A stretch of 64,000 bases of DNA from Otis tarda. Its lineage: Eukaryota > Chordata > Aves > Otidiformes > Otididae. The stretch is taken from positions 61,891,001 through 61,955,000 of the forward strand of contig CM048552.1 of the NCBI GenBank assembly GCA_026413225.1. The letters are read 5' to 3'. Position 1 is the first letter of the stretch. Every line of letters begins with the position of its first letter. Shown piece by piece: positions 1 to 33,500 of the stretch. The translations under genes were made by a program, and so were the position numbers. A model generated the notes under the pieces. That model was not told where the DNA came from. It worked only from the letters and a program-made list of their open reading frames with translations, and ran no database searches.

Positions 1-513
1 TGTATCTCAGATTTCTGAGCTGTAGGTTGATCTGTAAACCATTCTGAAAATTTCATGCTTCTGACAGCAACGATGAATTGGCAGCCTTAATTTTCTGAGA
101 AAAGCATTGCTTGGAAGACAGAAAAAAAAGTATGATTCTTTGAGTCACATAATAAAGTTGTAATAAAATATTAATTTTGTTATTTGGGAGGAGGGAATGG
201 ATGGGGACTTACTATTCACTTCAGAAATACTTACAACATGGATAGCTTTACTGTTTCTGGATCATTGTGTAAAGAGAAGTTTTCTTTGGAAAGTGAAAAT
301 TAAGCATCTAGAAATGTTCTGTATCTTTAAAAGTTTTTCATTTCCCATTCTACTACCTCTTTTTGTATTCTTACAAAATTGTAGTTCTTTAAAAAGTGCT
401 TACCAGTCATTAACTCTATTAAGAAAAATACAACAAAAAGATGGAATTGGTAAAGGAAGAGTGCTGCTGTGGGTGCATGCCAGAAATTATTTTCTGTGCT
501 TGTGTAGTTGCAG
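1..513 (+). other. 3' part of GNPTAB intron 7
   Basis: This A/T-rich sequence leads to the exon 8 acceptor. An open frame from 197 to 550 shows no codon pattern or family resemblance. I see no repeat or RNA gene. Confidence 0.7.
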
Positions 514-22129
<21,616 letters not shown>

Positions 22130-23860
22130 AAGAGCTTTATTTTGGAGATCAGTCTACCTCAAGATGTGATAAGCATTTAAAGTCTCTCTCTCATAAGTGT
22201 CTTTTGTGGTTTGACATTTAACTATGTTGATATGGAGAAAAAAAATCATGCATCTACAGTTAGAATCTCCTCAGTACTCTTCATGTTATACAAGCTGCTG
22301 GAGCTGTGACAATGCAAAACAGCAAAAAAAATATTGCAGGAAACCTGTACGTAGGCAGGTTTCAACAGATCTTACTTTACAACTGTTAGTTCACGGCCAT
22401 GTTATCCTTTTTTATAAAAAGGGTTACCTATAGAAAAGTAGCTGCATTTATTGCAGTGGATGTTGCCAACTAGATAAAATCTTGGAAGGCAAAGTTGTTG
22501 TGGATCAGCTTAACAGGTCCTTGATCTTGCATTCCAAAACATCTTGCAAATTTCTATCGTTGCTGCTCTTTTTAGCCCTACGGGAAAATTGAGAATTATA
22601 TGACTTGTCAGTTAGATTTAGTGTACATTTATTGATGTTGACATTCTTTAAAGCACAGTAACAATTCATTCCCCTCTTTGTAGTATTTAATTGGGATTTG
22701 GAACAGACTTATGCTAATTAAAAAAAAAACAAAATAAAAGAACAACTAATGGTTATTTGAAATATACTTTTTATCTGGTGTATTATATTCCAAAGAATTA
22801 CAATGGTGTTATTTCTTGACTTGATTACAGAGAGAGAGGGTTGTAATCAAACTAAAATTATCAAGGTATAGTATTTTACAAGCATTGTAAATATAAAAGC
22901 AAAAGTGCCTCTCTATATGAATGGGTAACAAATTGTTTTTATGTAGCAATGTCTGGGAGCAGTGTTTCACTTCAGAAAACAATATTTGTACTGTCATACC
23001 AAGCTTTAGTGTTTTTAAATTTAAGGGAGTTTGGCTGTGTATTCTGCTGAGACATCAGAATAGTGCAGTTTTATGTGGGAAAGGATACTGAATCTTTTCA
23101 AGCAGAAATTTTTGGTGGTGTATCTTCAGTTAATTGTATTACCAGTATTTAAAAAAGCATTAATTTTTGTAAACAGATGATGTAAAAAAAATGTGTGCAT
23201 ATGTATTGTAAGATACTGTTTGCTTTGAAATTAACTAAAATGTGATAAAAGTTTTGTCTGTTGTTTCTGTTTAAGTAAACCAAAAAACTCACCCATTTTG
23301 ATAAATTAGACATTTAATGCTTATGAATCCTTACGTTAAAAGTTCTTATTTTTCCCTTTAACTTCCAACAGTAGTAATTAATATTAAAGTTGAAGCATGA
23401 CTGGATTCTCAAAGTAGAATCAAACTTTTGAGCATTATAAAAATGCAGGCACTTTTAATTAAGGTTATATTTCATGCTTACAATATATATTATGCTGAAG
23501 TGTAGGATATAAATAAGTAGTTTAAATATACAGTACTTCAGACTAGCAGAAAACTAGACATTTCAAGAAATACAAGAAAGCTTTGATAGTTTCTTAGAAG
23601 TCAAACTGTTATTAGGTAGATTCAAGTTTGTCTAGGATCTGGAGTTTTTTTTTAATTCTATTTGGCATTCAAATAAAAATAGCTGGAAAAACTTGGTTGA
23701 AAGTTTAAGGCAGATTTTCTGCTGAAGTTGTGTATAAATAAACAGCTGGCAGCAGTAGCTCAGGTGTCATTACAATTCCTTTTTGTTTAAGCAAAGTTTT
23801 GAAGGTAGATTCATGTCATTTTGTTTCACTACAGCAATAAAAGCCCAAATGATGTAGCAT
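22130..23860 (+). other. GNPTAB: Probable GNPTAB 3' UTR
   Basis: A/T-rich sequence without coding signal follows the stop. Candidate poly(A) signals AATAAA occur at 22733-22738, 23737-23742 and 23836-23841. Use of the distal pair would give a 3' UTR of about 1.7 kb, similar to what I recall for human. The end is inferred, not seen. Confidence 0.6.
23836..23841 (+). terminator. Candidate distal poly(A) signal of GNPTAB
   Basis: This AATAAA is the last of three before the CR1 fragment and the SYCP3 CpG island. A second AATAAA is 99 bases upstream (23737-23742). Alternative early use of 22733-22738 is possible. Confidence 0.45.
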
Positions 23861-24075
23861 AAACTTACTGAGAAGCATTCATTGAAAATCACTGCTAAAA
23901 TCTGAGTCCACGGTACCTGGAAAAAAAAAAGCAAGCAAGCGAAGCAGGATAAGATGTAAATGGTATTGTGCTGGCAATTGGCACCCACCCAGCCCCTCAC
24001 TCCTGCCAGTGGGATTCCCAGGAGGGAATGGGAAAAGTAAAAGTGATAAAAGTTTGTTGATCAAGATACAGTAGA

Positions 24076-24292
24076 GGAGGTAGATTCAGATTAGATATTA
24101 GGAAATTTTTTTTTTTTTACAATGAAAGCAGTAGAACACTGGAACAGGTTGCCCAGAGAGGTGGTGGATGCCCCATCCCCGGAAACATTCAAGGCCAGGT
24201 TGGATGAGGCTCTGAGCAACCTGATCTGGTTGGAGGTGTCCCTGCTCCTTGCAGGGGGGTTGGACTAGATGGCCTATTCTGTGATTCTATAA
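24076..24292 (+). mobile_element. CR1 LINE 3' end, forward, between GNPTAB and SYCP3
   Basis: It reads as the CR1 3' end: gattcagattagatattagg, then aacactggaacaggttgccc, ggccaggttggatgaggctc, ggggttggactagatggcc, and a terminal attctgtgattctat. It closely matches the reverse-oriented copy at 60.70-61.57 kb, so both seem to belong to one subfamily. Confidence 0.93.
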
Positions 24293-25019
24293 AGCCAGTT
24301 TAATAAGTGAAGGGGGAGGAAGAAACACAAAACCAAGTGATGCAAAGGGAGAAACTGAGCTAATTACCACCTCCCAAAAGCAGACGCATCCCCAGCGTCC
24401 CCCACGTCCACTGTGGAAAGAGTGAATCACCCAGCTTTAATTGCAGGGCCTGATGCGGTGTGGCACGGAGCATCTCCTCAGTCAGATCAGGTGAGCTGTC
24501 CCCGGGGTGCTCCCCTCTCCCACCCCACTCTTGGCTGGGGGAACAAAGCGAGGCCTCGAGGCTGCCCAGGCCCTGCCCAGCAGCAGCTCGCACACCCCTC
24601 TGCTTTTTGGTGACCAGCGCTGGTGTGCTGGCCAGTCTGAAACAGCACTGAGGGGGGCTGCTGTGAGGAAGATTCACTCCCAGTGAAAACTTAAGAACAT
24701 ACTAAGTAAAATTTCTCAAATGGTTAAGGTTAATGAGAAGATTGAAAATTGAGAGAGTGTTATGATTTTTCTGAATTTGTATTTGATTCTCTGAAGTAAA
24801 ATACCTCATTGATTGGGGACAGACAGTCCTGTAAAAACAGTAGAAAAATCTGAAACCTAAAGCATGTAGTGTGTAAAATTAATTTGACTGGAGAAGTCGT
24901 GCCTGTTGGCATTAACTTAATGAAAACTCCTCCCTCTGAATCATACTCTAGCCTAGATACAGCATAAGATATTTTGCTGACTTTTGTTGTCTGAATAAGA
25001 AATCAAAGCCATTTCTATT
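24293..25019. other. Intergenic sequence with unidentified GC-rich block (about 24360-24660)
   Basis: After the CR1 end comes a short purine-rich stretch, then about 300 bases of GC-rich, CpG-poor sequence with open frames on both strands, then A/T-rich sequence up to a poly(A) run at 25020. I do not recognise a gene. It could be a decayed LTR fragment or simple GC-rich DNA. Confidence 0.4.
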
Positions 25020-25050
25020 AAAAAAAAAACGGGTCTGGGGCAGTCAGTGC

Positions 25051-25061
25051 TGCGCATGCGC
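25051..25061. promoter_or_regulatory. NRF1 palindromic site
   Basis: The sequence TGCGCATGCGC is a perfect match to the NRF1 consensus. It sits at the leading edge of the CpG island, where a core promoter element would be expected. Confidence 0.7.
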
Positions 25062-25088
25062 CCCTTCTCTTTTGTGCGATCCGCCCGG

Positions 25089-25097
25089 TTTCCCGCC
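25089..25097. promoter_or_regulatory. E2F-like site
   Basis: TTTCCCGCC matches the E2F consensus TTTSSCGC. A second inverted match, GGGCGGGA, is 10 bases further on. In mammals E2F6 with MGA/PCGF6 silences germline genes through such sites. The transfer to this locus is inference. Confidence 0.5.
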
Positions 25098-25560
25098 TTT
25101 TTTCGGGGGCGGGAGGCGCTGAGGCGGCAGCGCCCATTTCCGTCTCACTGCTTCTCGCCCGGGGGAGGCCCGGGGCTGGCGCAGGGAGTGTGAAGGCCGC
25201 GGGAGGCTCTGGTGCCGGGGGCAGTGAAGGGTTTTGGGCAAGGGGCGTTCCCTCTCGCCCGTGGGAGGGTGTGAGGCGTCCTCCCTCCTTTCTGCTGGTG
25301 GGTCCCCTCCGTGTGAGGAGGCGGTGGCCGTGGTGGGCGGTGCTGAGGCGCTGAGAGTGGAGAGGGCAGCATCGCAGGGCACAGGGAGAGGGGTGCAAGG
25401 TGGGTGGGCAGAGAGGAGGGAGGCGGGTTAAGATACTGACGTGACCTGGGCCTTTGACACCCCAGCAGCTTCCACTCGAAACTTGCCGTAGTGGTGGTGT
25501 GGGGCCCGAGTCTCCCTAGCTGCTCTGAGGCAGAAACAGGTGGGCTCCCCGTGTTAAAAA

Positions 25561-27444
25561 GCCCCACATAGGAGATTCACACAAATACTGGCTTATTTCT
25601 TATCTTTTTTTTTTTTTTTTTGGGGCAGGGTAGAAAAAGGAGGTGAGTTTCTCTGGAAAATCATTGTTAAATACACAGCTGTGGACTGAAGAAACTTTAA
25701 TCAGCAAAGGCAGGTAGCTGCACAGGATGAGTGAAGGCTGTATGGGGTTGTGAGGTGGCAAGATTGTTCTGTGGTGTCTGGAAGGATGGGGGAGTTCTGC
25801 TTTGTATACTGATTTTCAGTACAAAGAAAGGTGCCTCTATGTGAGATAAAATATATGTAAATAAATACCTGTTCATGCTTGCAGTTTAAAGTGGAAGCGC
25901 TTTGTTTGGCAGCACAGAGACCTGCACAACAAGATGCCACACCACTACTTTCCTCCTTAAGTCAACAGCCCCAGTAGTCCAAAACCAGAATGAGCCTTAA
26001 AAATTTTCTCTCATCTGAGGATAATTTTAATGCAAGGGCTTTTGATTTTCCAATGCATGATATAAAGAGGGTTTGTTTGTTTGTTTGTTTTAAAATAAAC
26101 TTCTAACGTCTCAAAATCTTAATACTATATAGAGAAGCATCAACCACAGAAAAAGCTGGATATTAAAAAGTACTGTTACTTCCTTAGTAGCTTAGTGTGA
26201 TCACTTTGTATGTGTCCACGTAGTATGCGGTTAAAACTCCATATTTTCATAGCTATGGACAACTAATTAAAAAAATAGAAATGGGAAATTCAGGTGTGGG
26301 AGAGAGCTGTTAATGCTGGGGGGACTTTATAGTCCTGGAAGTTCAAAAGATCTTCACTGGAGTTCTTATTTCAGTGTGGGAACTTAATTTTCAGATCTAT
26401 CTTTGCTTTGGCTTGTGGAAAACCTGTTGATATTTCTAGCTGTGTTGAATTGCATCTAGAATTAGAAGTTTATACACTGCTGAGTCATGTCTTGCTCAGT
26501 TTGGACAACAGAGTACTTGCAGCTGATTTTTTTTGTCTGTATTCTTTCCAAATAATTCTGTTATATGTCACGTGACACTAACTTGTAGTGCTTTGTACCT
26601 CTTGCTGTCAGACAAAGATAACAAGAAGAAATATTTCAGCAAGGCCTCAGTAGCTTGCTATTTCCTGTGGTATATTATTTCTATTGTTGATAAAGTGCTA
26701 AGGAAAAAATGATTTTATTTTGTCACTCATGCATTTAATAACTACAACTATCCTCTTTTTCTTAAAAACAGATATTTTACTTCTTAAATATTTATAAAAA
26801 TACACAATATATAAAAATTAGTATTACTAAATGAATGAATATTGCTCTTTTAAGAGGGTAGCATATTTGTAAAACATTTACAAATACAGAAACTGCATTA
26901 GTTACATTACAGAATGCAGAGGCATAATAGCTAAAAATAAAGATAATTCATAAAGTGAAGGTTGTCCAGGATTTTTTAAAATGGCAAATGTGTGTGTATA
27001 GCTGTCTGTCTAGTGTGAGATGGCTTATAGAATCAGATTGTGCTTTATAGGTTATCATTTCTGTGTTTTGTAAAACAGAATCTTGGCATGGCTTTTTTGG
27101 GAATGCAGTACTGGATATGACAAAATACATAATAAACATAATGGAAGCTGATCAGGCAGGCGCCTTAAGAAAGTGCATAATTTGCTTCCTTGTATTTCAG
27201 CAGAATCGAGTAGGTTCCTACTAGCCCTGGTACTTTTTTTTTACCCTGTTCTTAAAAACACCACTGATGAGTAATTCTGCGGACTACCTCAAAACTAAAA
27301 CAGTTTGACTACTGTTTGAATGTCCTTACAGAAGTGTCTGTAACAGGTCAATGTAAGCCTGAAGAGATACTTACCTTCAAAGTATTGTGGGGGAAGTTGT
27401 GTAACAAATGCAACATACCATTTCGGTAGGAAGAAAATCTCATA
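25561..27444 (+). other. SYCP3: Probable first intron of SYCP3 (5' UTR intron)
   Basis: No coding sequence was recognised. It holds a (GTTT)5 tract at 26071-26090 and a T-run near 25604-25620. Candidate acceptors before the ATG are ccttacag at 27331 and ttcggtag at 27429. Which one is used cannot be told from the sequence alone. Confidence 0.5.
26071..26090. repeat. (GTTT)5 microsatellite
   Basis: Five perfect GTTT units lie in A/T-rich sequence within the probable SYCP3 5' intron. Confidence 0.95.
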
Positions 27445-27574
27445 ATGGCACCATCAGGGAGAAAGCATGGAGGAAAAGCTGGTAAACAGGCACAGGAAGA
27501 TCAAGCCATACCTACCTATGACTTTCAGGAGGAAGGAAAAGAGCTGAGTGGATCAGAGGAAGATATTAGAGAAG
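27445..27574 (+). CDS. SYCP3: SYCP3 first coding exon (43 codons + 1 base)
   Basis: It starts [20 protein letters not shown] and ends in the conserved [10 protein letters not shown]. The donor GAAG/gtgctt is weak after the GT, but the frame and the next exon fit only this junction. The N-terminus is the fast-evolving part of the protein. Confidence 0.9.
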
Positions 27575-30500
27575 GTGCTTATATGGTTTTTTTGGGTGGT
27601 TTTTTTTTTTTTTTAAGTGAAGGTTATAATATTTCTGACTATGAATAGAAATGAAGACACTTCCGTGTTAGCGAGTGTCTGAGTAAGCGTGGTTCATGGT
27701 GTTTGTGACAGCTAGCCTGCTATTGTATAATTTTGATTGGTAAGAGAAGAGAACACAATAGAATAGCTCTGTATAGTGCGCTATTGTATCTTTAAAATTA
27801 TCAATGGATTCTTTAATAGAGTAGGATTTTGTTACATGATTTAGTTACCTTATTTTAATGCCATATCCTTCCATCACCTGGCTGCATATAACGTTGTGAG
27901 ATGAGGATAGAACAGAACTCTGCTTGCTTGTATGGAGTGCTGAGTTGGGTGGGGCAGTTGGAGTCTTACTGCTGGCAGGATTAAGACTACTCCAAGAAGA
28001 ACTGGAACCGAAGAAAAGAAAGAGGAAGACGTAGAGGAAGTTGAAAAAAGAAAAGTAGTCAGCCAAGGGATTCTTGTTTAATTTTGAGGGAGTGTCACAA
28101 AAAAGTGGACTTAGCTTAAAAATGCAGTTCTTGTTCATCACATGCTAGGTTTTTTTTGTAAAATTTGAGGTAACTCTACTTCTAGATTTTTGTCTTTCAG
28201 CAATTATCTGTGTGTTTGTTGTGCTTAATTTCTCCTCTTCATTTGTTCAGACTAAATTTACCCTCCCCCCACCTTGTTAACAGAAATCTGATAGCCAAGG
28301 ATTTTTGGGTTTTGGAAAGAATATAAATATCTGTTTGTGATTGTGCTTTTTTAAAGGTCAGAGTACAGATTTTCAGCACTTATTTTACAGTAAAATTAAA
28401 TTATTACAGATTGGCCTTTTAAAAGTTTTAGATTATTTTTATCTTTCTGATGATTGTTAAATTGTGAGTTGGGAGTAATCGTGTAGTAGTGAACTGAGAA
28501 ACTCAAACTGGTTGAGACCAGTCTAGAGGAACTCAAGGCAGTGCCAGCTCGAATCTGGCCTTGCAGAACAATTTGCCACAATCTGTCAACTCCAGATTCA
28601 AAGTTTTAGGAGCTGCATTTGTTATGGATGGGAACTGAGACCCATGAGACACATTCAGAGGAGTGGCATTACAGAAAAGTAATTACACTTTTAATTACAC
28701 AAATGACCCCCACAAAATATATTTTTGTAAATCTTTTTGAAATTTATGTTAAGGCGAAACACCAGTAATGGACAAGCATGGAAAGAAAAGACCTTTGGTG
28801 ACTACTCATGTGGTTCCAGATGATGTGGGGTAAGATTAGGTTTTTCTTTTTTTTTTTCAAAATAAGCAAGTCTTAAATAGATACTGATTTCAGATACTTA
28901 CTATGCTTGTTTTGTTTGGCGTGTTTTCTTTAGTATTTGATTTAAAAAATCAGGTGACAGATAATACAGTAGTTCTAGGTAAAAAAGTAAAATGTAACAC
29001 TTTAAAATGAGTAATTCTGCAGTTTCTTTGTAGATACTTTTGAACATGCATAAAAATCGATATATTTGAGTTCTTAAAATTATTTCAAAAGATTATATTA
29101 AGTTTTATCCTAAATTGTTGATAATGTCATTATTTTTTTTTCTCTCTGATCTTAGTTTCTCAAAATATTAACAGTACTTTAAAGGTTCCAACTATTGCAT
29201 GAAAAATAAGTTATTTTTACAGATAAATCTTATGAAATTCAAGATTTATGGGCAGTGTAAATGTAATAGAAAAATGTATGTTGAAATAGTTTTTAGCAAG
29301 ATTATAGGTGTTGAGTTGAAGATACTTTTCTTTTTTTTTTTTTTTTAACCCTTCAAAAAAAGAAAGGGATATCCTGTGGAGAAGGTGATACAAAACCAAG
29401 ATAAACATTTTATTTACCCACCATGTTCCTTTTTGGACTTGTTAGCTGTCATACCACTGCCTTACACACTGGCTTTATGATCTTAAAGGTGTTGTAAAAA
29501 CAATGTTGATAATATTTGTCTTGGTTTTTTCTTACTGTGCTAGCCATGCTAACTGTAATGGATTTTTTTTCATTTGATACTCCAAATACTTTTTGTGTTT
29601 TCTTTTTGTATAGGGAATGATAATTTTATTTACCGTCCTCGCTCACTCAAGGCCCTTTAAATGCCAAATATTGCCTTTTTACTGGGGAGTAAGTTAATAG
29701 ATTCCAGGTTTGTTTTTTTTTTAAAAGGCAAATTAGTCAAAAAAAGAGACCTCTCACAGGAGGAGAAAAGGAGTGTAATTTTTTGTCTTCTAGAAGAGTA
29801 GCAACTCTGTCACTGCTTACAAATAATAGGCACATGAATAAAATTAGTTTTAGGCATATACAACAGGTCTTATTCTAAAGTCAGAAAACTAGCAAATAAA
29901 AATTTTAAACAATGTTTTGTAGGGGTGAAGTACAGAATATGCTGGAAAGATTTGGAGGTAAGTACATTTATATTCTAATAAATTAAAACCAGTTCATGTT
30001 TAAGTTGCAGATTTGGCAGTAATTCCTTACCATAAAATAACCTTCAAGATTTACATAAAATGACCAGTCTTCATTGCATTTTTCAGCATTTCTGAAAAAA
30101 AAAAAAGGCATTTTTTCAGAAAAAAAAACCCTTATATCTAAGCAGGGAAATAAGATAAGGGACTAACTGCATATAAAGTGAGATGTAAGTATTAGTGTTG
30201 GTAATTACAAAGGAAAAAGGGAAAGATGCATGAGTACTTTTGATTATCAATTCCAATTTTAAGTGTAAGAGATAGTGATTATATTGTAGGGAAAAGGGAC
30301 AATAGGAGTTAGCTGTTGGTCTTACTCAGTTTTTTTTTGTTACATTGACTCAGTAGAGACTGGGAATTGCAAGACTTGTGTGAGAAATTAGGGGCATGTA
30401 AATGTTAATATAAGCAGCTAAATAGAACAAATAGTTCTAATTCTAGATAAGGAATTTTGGAATTAGATTGTAGTTGCGGTACAGAATGAGCGAGAGAGTA

Positions 30501-33500
30501 GTCTCCTCCACTCCTTCAGAGATGTAGAGAACAGGGAATCTGTAGAAAAGAGAATTTCAGCAGTGAGGAAGAGGAGTACAAGTTTCTAGAAGAGCTAAAG
30601 AATGAGGGTAAGTAATGCCAGTAATCTAGTGATGAGAGATTTATGTATGTCACCTAGTTGGATTTAGTTTAGATTAGATCAGCTCCTTAGTTTAGATTAG
30701 ATCAGTTTAGTTAGATTTAGATCAGCTCCTCAGGCTTTACTTAGAGTTAAATTTCCAGATGAATTCTAGATAGCTGACAGTTTGGAGAAAAAAACACCTT
30801 TCATTGTGACAAATGTGTAATACACATCACAGTGTAACAAAGCATCCAAAAGCCGTGGAAGGAAGGGAAACCATCTAATGCCAGTATTACATACTCAATA
30901 GCTGATTAATACTCTTATTGTGTGTGTAAGAAAATGCTGTACACAGTCAGTACTTGCATGCAAATCTTAAAGTGAAAGAGGAGTTCAAGGAATTCCTTAA
31001 TCCATGAATTAAGACTTTTTGATGTTAATGTACATATTAGAATGCTATTGTAGATCTGTCAATCTAGATAGGAGTATTATTTCAATGTTAGAAAGCTAGA
31101 ATTGCTTGTTACTGAAGATTGAAAAATCGGAGGGAAGGAAGGAGAATGAGTGGATCAGAGAGAGGATGCTGTCTGCTCAATATAATAGGTTTGGCATTAG
31201 CAGGGGCAGATGCTTCAGCAAATGAGAGCAGGATGTTTGACAGATGTTTCCTAGATTCTGCAGTGAGAAGGAGAAGAAATTGCTGTATTAACCTTAAGCT
31301 GTGACTTGTTAAATCTCCAAATGTAAATTAAAATGAAACAAACATACTTGCATTAACTTGAATACTTTTTTTAAAAGTACTCTCTCCAAAGTATGAAAAA
31401 GTTTATCATTCACTCATGCAATATGTTCCCAGTGATAGTAATCACATATTGCATGTAATTTATTTATAAAATCTAAGTAATTTGAATAATACTCTGAGAC
31501 ATATGTGGTTTTTCTACAAAAAAAAAAAGTGTCAACTACATTCCTTGAAAATCTGGAAACTCTTAGCTGACACTGCAGTCATGCAGCTAAACTAATGAAG
31601 TTTTTGATGGTGTAACTGAAACATCATTAGATACTAGAGAAAAAAGGTTGAGGGACACTAAACACAGCAGCCAGGAGTAGCCCAGATCTCATTAGCTTCT
31701 TTCCGTTAGAACGTACCTTGTTTGCTTCTCCACAGTGTAACTCGTCAGTGTGTTTAATAAAAGGTACAATATATCTCGCTATGCTTAGTTTCTAAATATT
31801 CTTTGATTTTTTAGCTGACATTAACAAGGCTCTCTTAGCTAAGAGGAAAAGATTAGAAATGTATACGAAAGCCTCACTCAAAACCAGTAACCAGAAGATT
31901 GAACATGTTTGGAAAACACAGCAGGAGCAAAGGTAACGTTTACCCTTATTTTTCAAACCTGTGAAATCAAATTCCCTTTTGTGTCACAGCATGGATAGCT
32001 GGTCCATCGTTTTACAGTTAAATAGCAAGCAGTGTATCTACTAGTTAAATATTTGCTTAGGTCCTCTGCTTCTGTTGCCTCCAGTTGTGCCCACTTGGTT
32101 AAACTGACAGTAATAGTTTAGCGTAGTGCTTTCTCTTTCGAATGGACAAACTTAAGATTTGGAATTTAAGAGCAAGATACTTTAAAAACTGGTTTTACTT
32201 TTGGTTTGTCTTTATGGACAATGACTTTTGATGTTATTTTTTTTCTTTTAAACCAATGTTTTTATTTTTTCCCACTTCAGTTGGAATTTTCTGTTTCTCC
32301 TTGAAAACTGAAAAATGTTCAGAAAAACTTCTATACCATTCTAGTTAAGAAAGAAAATAATTTTCATTTTCACCCTGCATAACATTCGTCTCGCCTCTTA
32401 AGGCGTATTTAATTACTACAACTGATACTACAGGTAGAGCAAACTGAAAAATGAGACCGCTAAAAACTGAAAGTTAGCAATACTTGTAACGGTCTTGGTG
32501 CTTTTTTATATATATCTATATATCTATATCTGTTTGAGACTTGCATTGACAAAGTTTAAGTTTACATAGAGAAACTAGAGCATAATGAACTAATGAATGA
32601 GCTAATCAATTTTTCATTATAAATGCCTTGTGTTAAAGCCAAGATCTGTAGCTGGGTTAGAAAAACAGAGTAAATATCAGAAAACCTGAGCCTGTTAGGA
32701 AGAAAACTTGTTGGAATTTTTTTTTTTTAACCTGAGTTTTGTATATGAGTGCTGTTTCCTTACCTGTATATAATCCACATTCACTCAGAAATTGTGTGTG
32801 TGTGTCTGTGTATGCGTGTTCAGTTTTTCAAAACATACAGTATGAGTTAGGGCCAGATGTCAAAATAGCCTGTTTCTTTATCTGTGCCAGCTCCTTTTCT
32901 TCTCCTCCATGTGTGTGTTGAACCTTAACTTCCCTTGATAATTCTTCATAGCATTTGTCGTACTTAACGGCTAGTGTCTGTTTATAGGCAGAAGCTCAAT
33001 CATGAGTTCTCCCAGCAGTTCCTGACTTTATTTCAGCAGTGGGATGTAGATGTGCAGAAAGCAGAGGAGCAGGAAGAAAAACTAGCGGTGGGTTTCCAGC
33101 ATGGCATATGTTTCACGGTATTTTCACAAGGAAGAAATACTTGTTTTATATTTCTTGAGTGTCTAAACAACACTTTATGTAGTTTAAACAAACATACGAT
33201 TGTTTGCCTCTTGATTAAAAAATTTCATTCAAGTTTGGTGACTCTCAAGCTGAAAATATTTAAGTTTTGGGATATACTTTAAGGTGAAGAAGGGTGCATT
33301 TATAAACTTCATTGCAAGTTTGTAAGTGGCAGTAAGTGATGTCTTAGGCCAGCATATGGCTTGAGAAAAGCCGGGACCATTTATGGAGAAGAAAGATGCA
33401 TGCTCTTTCTGTGCATCCATAGTCCTTGGGTTCAGGGAACAAAGGAGTAAAGGAAAGTAGTTGTCTTTTAACATGCATTGCTTCAAAATGTGCCTGCATA

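Larger units (their letters stand above)
25030..25560 (+). promoter_or_regulatory. SYCP3: CpG island, likely SYCP3 promoter and 5' exon
   Basis: There is an abrupt change from A/T-rich DNA to CpG-dense GC-rich sequence. It contains the NRF1 palindrome TGCGCATGCGC (25051-25061) and E2F-like sites TTTCCCGCC (25089-25097) and GGGCGGGA (25107-25114). It lies 1.9-2.4 kb upstream of the SYCP3 ATG on the same strand, which fits a non-coding first exon as in mammalian SYCP3. A possible donor is gcaag/gtgggt at 25399/25400. Promoter assignment is inference. Confidence 0.65.
27575..31814 (+). other. SYCP3 introns after coding exons 1-3
   Basis: Introns 27575-28753, 28830-29922 and 29958-31814 contain T- and A-rich low-complexity tracts but no recognised transposon end. 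The first holds a short Lys/Glu-rich open block (27944-28081, see findings). The third contains the imperfect repeat at 30661-30733. Confidence 0.55.

Noticed and set aside
25018..25567. Long Pro/Arg-rich open frames in the SYCP3 CpG island
   Set aside because: CpG-rich DNA has few stop codons, and the composition is that of GC-rich non-coding sequence.
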